Assembly (NCBI GenBank): GCA_944472155.2
Contig: OX235277.1
Coordinates: 22,516,804-22,580,803 of the forward strand
Source of the DNA: Trichobilharzia szidati
Lineage: Eukaryota; Platyhelminthes; Trematoda; Strigeidida; Schistosomatidae
DNA length: 64,000 bases
Direction: 5' to 3'
Shown: positions 31,401-44,711 of the stretch, one piece after another
Numbering within the stretch: position 1 is the first letter of the stretch
Layout of the letters: every line of letters begins with the position of its first letter
The notes under the pieces: generated by a model
Databases searched by the model: none
The model's input: the letters and a program-made list of their open reading frames with translations, nothing else
Told to the model about the DNA's origin: nothing
Position numbers and translations under genes: made by a program

Positions 31401-34400
31401 ACAAACCTCAATTCACTAGCAACTGAAGAACATATAGAAAGATGTGTTTTGTATCCAGCTACTGATTACATGACTATGAAGGAACGTGGCTAGTAGCACC
31501 ATCGTCAGGCTACTGAGTCAATTTGACAAGTCCATTATAAATTATTTAAATTAATCCCAGCGTGTTAAGAAAATCAAAACTAGATTTTTCTGAACGTTTC
31601 TGACTCGGCGCTCAAATTATTCCAGGAAGTTCGTAACACCTACGGCCTGGAAACCTATAATTTGACAAGTGTTTACTATTTTGTGATCCAGAGTGCAGAA
31701 TATTGCGTTTTGTTTTTAAATCCCACATAAGAATGCTGAAGCTGATTGATAGATGTAGCTGATTGTGAGACGTTTATAAATGTAATGCGGAAATCGACAT
31801 TTCTAAATTCCTGACTAGTTGTAGGAAATGCTATACTGACGAATGCATACAAACTCAGATTTTCCATCGCTTCACATGACCCCTGGTATAATATTACATA
31901 AATGAATTAGTTTATAAATTATTTAATTATCTGAAAAAAGATGACACTTATTTAACATCAGCGATTTCAAGAAGAAAGTGCCCATTGTAAACATGCACTT
32001 TCAAAAATACCTTGACTGTTCTAATCAATAATCTTATGGAATTGGAGGAGATCTAAACACTGGAATATTCAGGAAATCATCCAACCAGTTAAACAGTCAT
32101 CTCCAGCAAAAAACTAAGGAAACTGTGTACAAACATTATTCGTAAAAGGTGAACACAGTTCAGCAGCTGTATGGTTAAGTTAAAAGATGGGAGATGTTTA
32201 TCAATTGGATATTCTTACCAAACCATCAAAAGATGTCCACTTTCAAGTCGAACAAACATCAACAGCTATAGTTACATTCTGCCTTTCATCAAAAGTATTT
32301 ATGAAATGTTGGATGGAATACCAAAACCTTCAGATAAAGACATTGCACTCAAACCAACATGATCACTTCATTCAGTGAAATGCGCACCATAACATCCAAC
32401 ATCAAAATAGCACAAGATCAACGACATTTACAATAAAGACATTGTACTAGTCGTAAGAAATGCTTCACTGGCCTTCGCATAATATAAAATAGCGAGAGAA
32501 ATACATTATACATGTTCTCAATAATGGATAATCGTAGAAAACCACCAGTAAAAATGTGACTGATAAAGGGTGTGCAAACGTCTATCATTGGTAGTACTGA
32601 ATTTATCAATAATAACCCTTTTAATAAGGCTTTTTTCTGAATAATTCTTTGCTAAACATGCAGGTTGATTTAGATCAGATTCATCACTCACTGAAGAAAT
32701 AGCCACAAGTTACACGTGGCCAAAAAACAATTCAGCGTTGTACCATCAAAGTTATCTCGTTCATGGTTTGTTTTATTCCTCTGAGTATGATTCAGTTTTT
32801 AAGGCAACAGATCGTTTATTAAGGAAAATCAACACATATTTATAGATTTTAATGTACATTATTGTAGATTATTGTTAGTAAAAAATACAGTCTTTTGATT
32901 GGTTGTTTCTCACAAAAAGTTAACCTTGCATCTCTTTGTGGCTGTGTCAGATCATCCATATGCTGACTGTATCCGCCTATGCAAAGCCTTTGTTCTCATT
33001 TTCTCACCACCAATATTGGGGACATAAACACTGACGTCAATTACTGTCTACCAACTTTTTCTAGCAGCCAGCTCTCACCACAAACTAATCACTTCGAGTT
33101 ATCAGGATGGACTTCAATAAAACTATTTACACAATGACCAAACTGTCTATTTCACTTGCGTTCCGATGTAATTACTATTAGACCATTCCTCATATTCCTT
33201 GATTGTTAAGTTAAATGACCACTCTGTGAAAATACTCACGGAATATTATTTACAACAACCAAGTAAAACACTTGCTGAAATCCTTCTGTAACTTATCGAA
33301 TGAAATCCATTCCGCTATGTGTCGTTATAGAATACGCTACTACTTTCACTCATTGTTTTAACAACTGTTTATATATGATAACGCATGGATGAAGAAAAAA
33401 AGGAGAGAATTCATTTAATGATCAACGACTTCAGATGCATAGTATTCAGTGTTCGAAGCTATGGAGATAAAATGATGGTTTTGGTAGACCCGCCATCTTT
33501 AAAACGTGTGGCGGTGATTATGCAATACCGCCTTGAAATAAATCAGAAAAAGCTGCTTTACTCCATAAGTAATTGAGGTAATGTAAAATCGGTAATCGGC
33601 ACAACCAGCTGGGTGAATAATAATGATATTACCTAGAAATCTGAATATTCATAGACAGGACAAGTTTTGGATGAATATCACATTGACTTAGATTCTACCC
33701 AAATTTATAAACAATATTTAGTGGTGATCTCAAATACTTTTTCACCTTTATGTATATGAATAGAGCATACCAACGGTTTGAGTAACGCCTGTTAAGCTCA
33801 TCTTATATAGTTATAGTTAGTTAGTGTATTCGACAATGGACAGACTTTCTCCTGACATTTGTTTTGCTTTATTTGAATTTGAAACTCTGTTTATAAGTTA
33901 TATAACTGAGAGTTATACAGTTATATAGTAACAGAAGTTATATAACTTCTGAGAGATGCGTTTTATGTTTAGAGCTCCTCGGTAACTGACATCATATCAT
34001 CTGGACAGCTACCTTTAAATTCTTCTTACGCATATATACTATCATTCGCGAAATAGCAAACGCTCAGCAAAAGTGTCTGGCGTTGGGGAATGTATTGATA
34101 ATACTATGTACGAAACAACTTCAGTTCGCCTCGTACCTGGAAGGTCCTGAGGTGGAAGTCTGATGAGCACAAAACGCCGATTGGTCGCAAGCTACAACGA
34201 AATATATGTCTGGTTCTCACTTGGATTTCAGCGGTTTTCTAACTGATATGAAACCGCGGTCTAGCTTGATACTGGTTTTCGTTCACTATAGATTACAAGC
34301 ATTTAAGTAGATTCAATAAGTACTACCACTGTGCGTTTGTGCGAAGTTATCTGAGCGTTCCCAAAATGAATATCGGCTGAATTATCACGTTCACTAGTTT

Positions 34401-37400
34401 GAAAAGAGAACTTTTCAGACTGTGTGATGTAAGTGGACATAAACTAACTCACTGACATTTAATTATCACTAGGACTTCCGAATCTTTCTCGGCTGACCTC
34501 TTCGATAATTAGCGAATGCGGATTAATATTCATAAATATCTCAGAACATTATCGGCATTAATTCTTGTCCTAGTTCATTTAGTTGACGTCAGAGATATTT
34601 AGTTAAAATGTTTCCCAGCATACCACAATCTTGAACTGATTTTAAAACTACGCATGCATAATGCAGTGTGATGGAAAACGAATGTTTTGTGTGCTGAAAT
34701 ATAACGAGTATATGCTTAGTTGATACAGTTATTGTGGAAAATTCGCACCGGATCGATGACGCAATCAACTGATTAGCCGTGATAAGAGAAGATTGAAATT
34801 CATGTTTTCTATCCCATCAAGGAAATATTCCTAATTTAAAAATCAATTTGAATACTAAATTCCTCTAGGTCTCACCACAACAAGCTATCATAGCTGGTTG
34901 AAAGATAAATTTGTTGATACCGAAAGCATTTCATCTCCTGCGCACTTCAAAGATCTGGATATATGACGTTTTGTAGCCAGCATAATTAAACTGAAACCCG
35001 ATCAGGGGTCAAAGGTGTTTGTGATGAATTGCCGAAAGACTTTTCCATGTTTTACAAGGTTTCTGTCATCAAATCGTCTTACGATGTAAGAAAATGGTAG
35101 GAATTCAAGATAGACTAAATGCGGTCATCTGTCTTTACCTACTTTTCAGTTCATCTTATAATTGTCAAAAAGTCGAAAACAATCTTCAATTCAATTGTCA
35201 GCATTACACAAATGATTATGTCACATTCTGTACACCATGCCATGTGCGTGTATAATGGCATGCGCTTTGAACGTTAGGCTATAAGAAGATATACGCAAGT
35301 GTTTTGAAAAACAGATACTCTGAGGTAGTGGACTGACGACTTTGTACTTAATCCATAATAATCACAAGATTGATATCGAAACAACTTTCGGCAGTATTTA
35401 TGAAAGCCATCAGAGTCACACACTCAAATAATATTACTATTTATTCACTATAACTTCTCTGCCAGTACTTGCCTGTACATATCTCATAAGGTCACCAATG
35501 GTGGTCTTAAAAGGTGTATATTAATCGTTGTCTTGCTCCTGATATGTATCATTCGACAAGTGAATATATGATCAGAATTTTCAAAGTGTATTATGTAAGT
35601 GCATCTGCTTTTGCAGAAACATTCCATCTTCTAATAACACAATCGAAATTTATTAAAGAGATTTGATTTTCTGAATTAAAATCTACAATGTGTGAGTAGC
35701 GTGTAGTTTACACTAAGTAGCTGGTGTGTCAGCTATTTACCTGTAGGCATGTTCACGTTATATAATTCATCGTCCAAAATAATGATTTGACCATCACGAG
35801 TGATAGTGAAAGATGACAAATTACCAAGGATAAGTGAAATATTGGGACCATAAGTGGGCTGTCTTCATTTTGAATCCATTTAGAATATCCTTAATTCATA
35901 ATACAGTTACAGTTAGCTCATGATCAGGTCACATATGAGTGCTAAATATGTAAAGGAACGAATGTAGTAAACTTAATGCAAATTTGATGGACGATAGATG
36001 ATAGAATATACTGATGATGCATTGAATATAATAGATTTTGGTTTCACTTCACCATACTACCATCACATTTCACCGCTGTTAGTAATCTGTCATCCGTCGA
36101 CATCATGTTTGACAATAATTTCTCTTTTCGTCGTCTGTTTCAGTGGCCTGGCTAAAACAGTGATGCAAGGATGTTTACTGTAAGATAGAAATATTCAATT
36201 ACGCAATAAGACCTGTGTCACGCATTCAATCAAGTATTCCTTAAATGATATCCATCTTTGTTTGTGTAACATTCAGGAATCGCGGCCACATTTAGTTCAC
36301 ATTCCCATGGTCTAATCATGAACACGTTTAGAAATCGTTGGAACACGATAAGGGCATCACCATGGTTCACTTGAGGAAAAGATGTTTTGCCTGCATCAAC
36401 ATTCATGGGCTCCTATATTGAATGAGTTACACGTATGGAAAATTTATTTTACAAGCATTTGAGCTACTTACTGAGAGTAAGTAGAATAATATATAAAGTG
36501 AACATATATTTCGGTGTTCGAAGACGTGTTATTTGTATAAGTGAATATAATTTAACTATTATTCCTTTACTTTCTTCGAAAATAATTTCTAAGGCTTTTA
36601 AAATTTTCTAGCACTGTATCTCAAGAGTTCAAATAATGGAAGCAATCGTTATTTACAGAAAATATCATACAGCCCAGTTTTAATCATTATTGAGGGGGAA
36701 GATTCACTCATTATTATGTATTTCTGAAGACTAAACTAAGCTGATGCTTCAGCTTATGCATGTCAATACAGGAAAAATGTTTAATACATAAAAATAAATT
36801 CACCTGCATGATTTTGCCTTTTTTCTTTCTCAAGTGCTACATTACTCAGTGTTCACTGCGAGCACAATATGAACCCAAGGGGATAAATAAGTATTGGAAA
36901 GACACGATAGGTATCCTTTGATACTGCTGCATGTATGAAATCGAAGGCGCCAGTTTAAATGAAGAAATGTAGAAATTCAATAAATTAACCGGCATTTAAC
37001 AGTGTGGTATAATATATGCTTATGCAGATTGGTCTGCGCAGCAGGGTGTCTTTCAGTTTCCCTTGACACAAACTTAGTCAGATTATGGTGCATATGAAGA
37101 TCGTTCTAACCCTCTTTATGCAAATGAAGAATGTGATAGGTTATTTCTCTTGGACTATTTGTTTTCCACTGAATCAACAAAAGACCAAGACTCATTCTTT
37201 AGGGATAAGGAGATTGTGCTTAAGTCTCACAGTTGGAAGTGTATTATTAGGCACGAGCATGGAATAGCATAAATGGTGCCTACATACCATACGAACAACA
37301 TTAATGGACCATGAACATCAGTAATTTACGTGGAAAGATATTAGTCGTTCATATCAAACTTGCCAGAAGATGACGGAAGTTAAGGTATCAGAATTAGGGA

Positions 37401-40400
37401 CAGATAACGTTTTGGCCGATAAACGTATCATTATAAAACTAAGGACTCAAATGTGACTTAAAGTCGATTAGGCTGGCGAAAGATAATTCATTGCTGATTT
37501 GATACTATTGAGTTGTTTCATTCCACACATGGCACTGGAAATAATGTGCGAAAAAACACGTGTTGCCAGCCACATGTCGGGTTGAATATTCACTCTTTCA
37601 CATAACTGTACTATTCTTTTCTATTTACTGTTTTTCTGTCTCTAATACACAGGTAAATCAATAGCTACATCCTCTTACTACAAGCTTTTGCAAATATTAA
37701 TGTTTTGAGGTTTCTGTCTCCCCATCCAATTTATTTAGTTCTGTGGTAATTGGTGTTTTGAATTCTCTGAGATTGTTCAAATACACTGCGTTCAAGTGCT
37801 GAGATTACAGTTGGCAGGCAAACTCCTAGATCATAATTATGTTTGAATGAATATCATCTGATCCAGTTTTCATTTCACATTTTCCAAGAACATTTATGTT
37901 ATTCTCACGAGGAAGAATAGTGGTTTCATATTCACACAGAAGGAGAATTTAATTTACACCTCAGGTGAAATTATTTATTCATCAATATCGTGCTGTCATA
38001 GGATATTGCCTACCCAGAATAAGAAATGAACATTTTGATTCCATTCAGAAGGAGTTTTATATGAGGACAAATACTCAAGAATACAATTCTTATTGGAATG
38101 AACAGCCGGATGTTTTCACAAACTGTAATGAAACAGCAGTTAATTATCCTTAGTTTGGAAGAAGATTCGAGAGTATGTGATAGTTCATTCAAAACACATC
38201 ACTTGTTGACCGGTGACAAGATGGTTTTGTATTAATATAGAAAACCGCACTTATAAGTGATTGCAAATCGATTAGGTGAGGAGAGATGAGTCAATGTCAA
38301 TTAGCTATTATTAAGATATTTCACTGCATATATTACATTCAACGTTTTAGACCAGCATACATGTGTGTACATGAATACATTGGGTGGAGTTGTCACACTA
38401 TTTACGTAAAGGTGAAATGACAGACAGATCAACTTAAAAACACCCATAAGGCATATGGGCGTATGGAAAATAATCTCATGCAATAACTACCAGTAAATTA
38501 AAGCAATTCATTCGTTTGCGTAAACCGTCTCTTGTTAAGGTTAGCCTACCCATTAGGCGGGTGTGCAATTTTACTGATACGAGTATTGTCAACTGTTATC
38601 CTGTCTACTCATAAATACCTCATTATTTTGTAGATTTTATTCAAACTTTCGTTTCTCCTTTTTGCGAGATGCAGATATTTAAGAGAAATGAATGCGCATA
38701 TTAAACTGTTATTTACTGGCGTTTTTGGATTGCAAATAAAGAACCACATCAATCAGCTTACCAGTCTATTAGAAAGATTGTCGTCATATGTGAATCACAT
38801 TTCATGAAAGAAAGTACAGGAAAGACAGTGTACCAGTCTATGTTGCATTTAGGTATCACTATGCGAAAGAATATTATTAAGCATGCCAAATACTTAAATT
38901 AAACGCCAACTGGAGTTTATGAAAAGAAACAGCAGGTCTGATCACGTTTAATCCTTGTTGTCCCTCAAATAGAAAGTACATATTAACCCGTGAGGATAAT
39001 CATTTTCATAAAAATAGAGATTTGTGGCTCATTATGGAAATCGTAACCATTCGATGCTCTCTGACATTTGATTTCGGAACCTGAATATTTCGTTACTAGG
39101 TTGCATGAAATTCGAATGAGTGGCTTCATGGAAATTCGATAAATGAAAGCTCAGGAGATGGAATTTTTTCCAGTTATTTTGCTTCAACTATATGTACTAG
39201 GATTATTGAATAACACAGCTACTACTATGCCTAGCAGTAAACTTAGCTTCCTATGTAATTAAAAATGTCTACCATTCAAAAAGTAATGATCAATTAGTGA
39301 TTCCAGTGCAGGCGGAGAAACTTGGGAATACGGTTTATAGAGGAATAATTTAGGTTATTCTACGACAAAAAGAATTGTCAAACATTATAAACTGATTTCA
39401 AATGTCGCATTCTGGCATTCACTTCTGTATTGGTGTGGTCACATTGATGTGTACCAATTTTTCGGTATATTTTCTAATGTTCTTTAGATTGCATCATTCA
39501 AGACTTTGGAGAGCAAAACTAAATTTAACCTTTTACCCTTACAAATAAATAATGATTGATTTACAGTAATATTTCCTGACTCATTAAAAATGCGAAACTC
39601 GCTTTTAACTCTCTGTCAACAGTTCCTGTCAAAATTCGAACTGCAAATTTTGATGTCGTTTATCATAATACTATCTTATTGAAATAAACGCGAATTATGG
39701 TAATCAGTAAATATACGCGCTTTTGACGGAATAGAGAGTCTAATAGAACTCTTACACGCGTTTTACCTTCCGGTTATTACTGAAAGGATTTCAGTTTAAC
39801 GTTTACTGAGAGGAGACGGTTTCCATGCAACCTTAAATGAAAACCAACTGTATAACCAGTCTTCACAAATCTTTTGTATTTGTTAGAAGTTAACAACATA
39901 CACTGAAATAATCATAGTTATCATAGACACAGCGTCGAACTTTAAGCAGGAAACTTAGTGGAAATCGCAGAATCCTACTCCATTGTGGAAAAAAATTAAA
40001 TGAGAATTTTCTAACTGACTGTTCTGGACAGAACGTATGCTGATTCTTCTTGTTTCCCTGAAACATTCTAACAGAAGTGTGAATCCGAGTTTATTCTTAC
40101 TTAACATACCTCAGTTAAATGTGTCTGTGTCCTGATACACGAAGCGGCCTTCATTGTAGCCTAAAACATTTGGTTCATTTGCAAGGCTTAGTGCTGTATT
40201 CCTGAGGTTTTATTCTGATAAACTCACCATGATTATCTTGATTCATGTGACTGAGTACCATTTAAACCAGCCAATGGTGCTTGCTAGCCAAAACAAAGTG
40301 ATCTACACAGCCTACAGCTCAGTTGACTGTTTGCAGGGAAACTCATTAGTGATGCACTCTATATGACTCAGCTGAGAGAACTGAAACATTTCAGATTACA

Positions 40401-41342
40401 TGAATTCTGGTGCATCAAAATGTGTGAAGGACTAATCACAGGTTAATTTGAAATTTGCACTTTAGATAAATTGGATAGGAATTGGAAATATTTTCTGAAA
40501 ACAAAAGCTTTCAGGTCGTACCTGTATATATGTATGAAGACGAGATTAACAACATTCAAAGAGAATCATTTTGATTTCGAAATGTTTAGGACGTAAGTCT
40601 GAAAAACTGAAGTTAACCACTGTATTCTGAGTTCTCCGTAGTAGCCTTGTTCTGCGCGAGGAGGAAGAAAATTAAGATCTCTTACGAAAAGAATCTGAAT
40701 TCTTACTTTTTGAATAAGGCCATCTGAGTAGTTATATAATAAACCATGTGAGAAATTGGATATACGTGTTAGGTGAAATTTCTTGCAGGCGACTAGTAAG
40801 AAGCATTCGAAGAACATTTTCCCCCGGCGAAACTGTGTTTGTCATTTCCTCAAACCGAATCTCAGTATTTCCAGTTGCAGTTGTGTAACATTCCATTATC
40901 AATAAGATCAAACAAAATCGAAGATACGCACCAAGGAAAAAGATTAGAGAGAGAAAGTAAGAAACGATTCACCAATAATTGCTGTTAAATCAAGTATTCA
41001 TTTAGAGAAGCATCGGACGAATGGGTTTTCATCACTTTAACGTTTATATTTAATTACTTGGATAACTTCCACAATTATGTTTTGCGCCATCGAATATGTC
41101 AGTTGCTATTCTAAAGACATACCGATGAGACAGCCGCATGTAAATTATTCAACTAGCAATCTCCAAGTAACGAGGCAATCATATGTTGATTATTCAAGTG
41201 GTTGATTACCGGTCATTTCATGAATTCAAGCTCCATTTATGGCGGCCAAGTATTATTACTTGACGAAGTCTAAAATCACTAAATAATTGAAACTAACCAA
41301 ATTACTGAATAATGTCGCCTAGATTAATAGCTCACTAGTTTT
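22500..41342. other. Long non-coding stretch; isolated micro-exon-like candidates only
   Basis: No ORF here looks like a gene and no element is recognised. Splice-bounded multiples of three include 25613-25645 (minus, 33 nt, acceptor atcgctttcag, donor gtgagttt), 28533-28550 (plus, 18 nt, donor gtaagaa) and 31399-31422 (minus, 24 nt, donor gtaagtaag). They do not connect into a gene model. The acceptor of MEG exon 1 allows a 5' noncoding exon in this stretch, for example ending at the donor near 25827. A 20-bp perfect palindrome lies at 33932-33951. Confidence 0.5.
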
Positions 41343-41346
41343 CTAG

Positions 41347-41362
41347 CCGGTCCCAAGACCGG
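41347..41362 (+). promoter_or_regulatory. Hairpin at RTE 5' end
   Basis: CCGGTC, loop CCAA, GACCGG. The SINE body has a related imperfect pair (ccag...ctgg) at the equivalent place, suggesting the structure is kept in both elements. Confidence 0.45.
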
Positions 41363-41508
41363 ATAAAAAAGAGGCCCGGGGCGTGGTGCTAGAAACTCTA
41401 CCCCCAAAACTTAACCAGATCGCTACAGAAACTTCAACGCACAAATATATTCAAAATTCTAAAAATACAAACAATAACCTTACTTTTCGCTGGAATCGGG
41501 GAAGTGAA

Positions 41509-43437
41509 ATGACGCAGGCTGTTGAGAGCTTCCGGGAAGCCAGTCAGCCGATGTGCCTTCTTTCGATGAAAGCAAAAATAAGGATGGGGAGGTGGAATAT
41601 TCGCACAATGTATGAAACTGGAAAGGCTGTTCAGGTAGCCGCAGAAATGAGGAGATATAAAATAGAAGTGTTTAGAATCTGCGAGAGCAGATGGAACGGA
41701 TGCGGAAGGAGCCAACTGCCAACTGGAGAGACAATAATCTACTCCGGTCACCCAGAGGACGATCACGAGCACACCGATGAAGTAGCCATCACGATGTCAC
41801 CAACAGCAGCCAAAGCTCTCATGCAGTGTGAAAAAATCTCCTCCAGGATAATGACAGCCAGGTTCAACTCAAAAGGAAGGAAGGTTACAATCATTCAATG
41901 CTATGCGCCTACAAACGTCTCAGAACAAGAGAAGAAGGAGGATTTCTACAGTCAACTACAAGCAGTAATGGACAACGTCCCAAAGAGCGATATCAAAATC
42001 CTGATGGGTGACATGAATGCGAAACTGGGAGGAGACAATACAGGAAGAGAACTCACCATGGGTCACGAGGCCCTCGGTGAAATGAACGAAAATGGTGAAC
42101 TCTTCTCAGACTTCTGCGCCTTCAATGATTTGGTGATTGGTGGCAGTGTGTTCAAATACAAGGATATACACAAGGCGACATGGATTTCACCAGATGGACA
42201 CACCAAAAACCAGGTAGACTTCATTTCAATCTCAAGGAAATGGAGACGGAGCCTACTAGACACAAGGTCGAGGAGAGGAGCAAATGTGGGTTCAGACCAC
42301 TATCTAGTAAAAGGGACTTTCAAGGTGAAGCTAAAAGCCTCGAGGATACCTGGGGATAGGCCACAATGCAAGTTCAACACGCAAAAACTAAAGGACACAA
42401 TCACACAGGACATTTTCACTGCAACTGTCAGAGCAAAGCATGGAACACTACGTGGCATCACTGAGGAATCATCCGTGGAAGATTATTGGAACTCTCTGAA
42501 GGTAATTTTCAACGAAACGTGTTCAACTGTTTTAGGAAGAAAGGAGAAACAAGACAAGGAATGGCTCTCAACGGACACTTGGAAGCTAATAGAGGAGAGG
42601 AGAAAGGTGAAAGAGAAAATGATTCAATGCAAAGATGGACAAGAGAAAGAGACGCTGAACTCAACTTACACAGCACTGGACAAAGAAGTGAAGAAGAGTG
42701 CCAGGAAGGACAAAAGACAATTCTACGACAACCTGGCTACTGAAGCTGAGAAGGCAGCAGGCAAAAGGGACCTGAGGACACTATATCAGATAACCAAGTT
42801 TCTATCCGGGAAGAGATCAACACAAGTGAAACCTATAAAAGACAGCCAAGGGAACCCAATTACCAAGGAAGGAAGACAGATTAAACAATGGGCGGACCAC
42901 TTCAAAGGACTCTGGAACGGATCACTACCTGCAACCCGTCCAGAAATACCATCAACAGCACGTACACAATTGCAAGTTGACACCGATCCTCCAACGAAAG
43001 CTGAAGTCTTGAATGCAATCGAGCTTCCGAAAGCTGGAAAAGCCGCTGGACCAGATGGAATACCCCCTGAAGCACTGAAAGCGGACTCAGAGACGACAGC
43101 AGATATGCCGACTCAGTTATTGCAAAAAGTCTGGAAGGAGGGAAAGTTGCCTACTGACTGGAGGAAAGGTTACTTCGTGAAACTACCAAAGAAGGGCGAC
43201 TTAGGATTCTGCAAGAACTGGCGAGGAATCATGCTCCTGTCCATGCCAAGTAAAATCCTGAGTCACATCATCCTGGAGAGAATAAAGGACACACTGGATA
43301 CAGAACTCCGACCAGAACAAGCTGGATTCAGGAAAGGCAAATCATGTTCCGACCAAATTGCAACTCTACGCATCATCATCGAAAAAAGCATGGAATGGCA
43401 ATCAAACCTCTACCTCAACTTCCTTCATAGACTTTGA
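41509..43437 (+). pseudogene. RTE endonuclease + N-terminal reverse transcriptase (frameshifted)
   Basis: The frame is open from 41383, but the first ATG is at 41509. The apurinic-like endonuclease spans about 41585-42320: WNIRT (Asn), CESRW (Glu), GDMNAKLG (Asp/Asn) and the closing SDH triad are all present, so this domain looks intact. A charged linker (K/E-rich) follows, then RT motifs AGPDGIPPEALK, LPKKGDL, and EQAGFRKGKSCSDQ. At about 43420 a short insertion (cttc doubled) shifts the frame just before the catalytic FIDFEKAFDS block, and translation would end at 43437. The protein would nick target DNA and prime reverse transcription; this copy has lost the RT core in frame. Confidence 0.9.
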
Positions 43438-44218
43438 GAAGGCCTTCGACAGTGTTGACCGCGAAGTAATTTGGAAACTACTCGAGTACTACGGCGTACC
43501 CCAAATATTCATCAACCTTATTCAACAGCTGTACAACAACGGCACATATCGAGTGATCTACAACGGAAAACTCAGCGAGGCTTTTGGAGTAAACACAGGA
43601 GTCAGGCAAGGGTGCTTATTATCACCAATGATATTCCTAATTGTGGTGGACTGGATTATGCGTCAGACAGCGAGAAACGAGAAGATAGGGATTTCTTGAA
43701 CCGACATGAAGAACCTAGAAGACCTGGATTTCGCGGATGATTTATCTTTGATGTCACACAAAATCGAAGACTTACAAGCGAAAACAGACAAACTGGTCGA
43801 AAAAGCAGCCAGAGAAGACAGGACTCCAAGTGAACATAGACAAGACGGAGGTTATGAAAATAACCAACCAACAACAACAACAGCAGCAAAATCCAAAGTC
43901 AATCACCATCAACGGGAGGGATTTGAAAGAGGTAGCTTCATTCACTTACCTAGGGAGCATTGTCTCAGCTGCAAGAGGAACGGACGAAGATGTCAAATCG
44001 AGAATCAGGAAGGCGGGAAACACATTCATCAACCTGAAACCAATCTGGAAATCTTCGTCACTCAGCATGGACAACAAAATTCAGATTTTCAATACAAACG
44101 TCAAGTCAGTTTTTCTATGCGGATCAGAAACTTGGCGGGTCACAAAGAATATTTCCATCAGCCTGTTGCAGACATTTATCAACAACTGTCCTCGCTCTAT
44201 ACTGAAGATCAGATGACC
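43412..44218 (+). pseudogene. RTE reverse transcriptase core and thumb, out-of-frame remainder
   Basis: Frame 2 from 43412 carries FIDFEKAFDSVDR (motif A), GVRQGCLLSPMIF (motif B), then TGA at 43697-43699 where a Trp codon is likely ancestral. The same frame then gives LDFADDLSLM (motif C). Another shift near 43815 moves to a third frame with VNIDKTEVMKI, a CAA/CAG run encoding polyglutamine (about 43865-43890), and FTYLGSIVSA, ending at the TGA 44214-44216. All catalytic aspartates survive at the sequence level but no single frame links them. Confidence 0.88.
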
Positions 44219-44556
44219 GCTGAAAAGAATCACCAACAAGAAACTATGGGAACAAAGAAAACGAGAACCAATCGCCCAACAAATATGCAGGAGAAAGTGG
44301 AGATGGATTGGACACTCACTGGGGAGGCCGCTGGGTGACGTTGCGCGTCAGGCCATTGCTCGAGTGGAACCCGAAATGGAAGCGGCGAGTGGGACGTCCA
44401 AGGGTGACATGGAGGAGATCAGGTGAAGAGGAGTTGAAACAATATGGAATAACATGGATGCAAGTGAAAAGTACACAGAAGACAGAAGCAAGTGGAGACG
44501 TGCAGTTGAAACCCTATGTTCCACTAGGAACCCAAGGGAACAATAATAATAATAAA
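44219..44556 (+). pseudogene. RTE C-terminal tail and 3' end
   Basis: Contains fragments equivalent to RRKWRWIGH, LGDVARQAIA and RRVGRPRVTWRRSGEEE in shifting frames, the family-typical C-terminus. Then comes the 3' tail ctatgttccactaggaaccc shared with the SINE, and (aat)4. Confidence 0.8.
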
Positions 44557-44667
44557 TTGGTGAATAGTTAGCTAGTATGCCCTAAAGTCTGTATATTGAC
44601 GAATAAATTCTAGACCACCGAGAACATTTCACATCCGCCAATGATGCGTCTATATAAGTTATGTAAG

Positions 44668-44711
44668 TGCGTCAGTGGCATAGCGGTTAGGAAGCTCGCC
44701 AATCATGCACA
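44668..44711 (+). repeat. SINE head fragment
   Basis: gtgcgtcagtggcatagcgg and onward matches the tRNA-like head (A box region) of the SINE copies and stops before the B box. Confidence 0.7.

Larger units (their letters stand above)
41343..44556 (+). mobile_element. RTE-clade non-LTR retrotransposon, nearly full length
   Basis: It has a short 5' leader with a perfect 6-bp hairpin (41347-41362), one endonuclease-RT ORF broken by frameshifts and a nonsense codon, and a 3' end aaccctatgttccactagg... finishing in (aat)n, as RTE elements do. Diverged 14-15 nt flanks (about 41326-41340 and 44563-44577, aatag...ctagt) may be the target duplication. The clade call rests on the WNIRTMYETGK start of the endonuclease, the FADD box and the GRPRVTWRR tail motif. 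Confidence 0.9.

Noticed and set aside
36464..36484. Inverted repeat CTACTTAC...GTAAGTAG that mimics splice donors on both strands
   Set aside because: Isolated, no exon structure around it.
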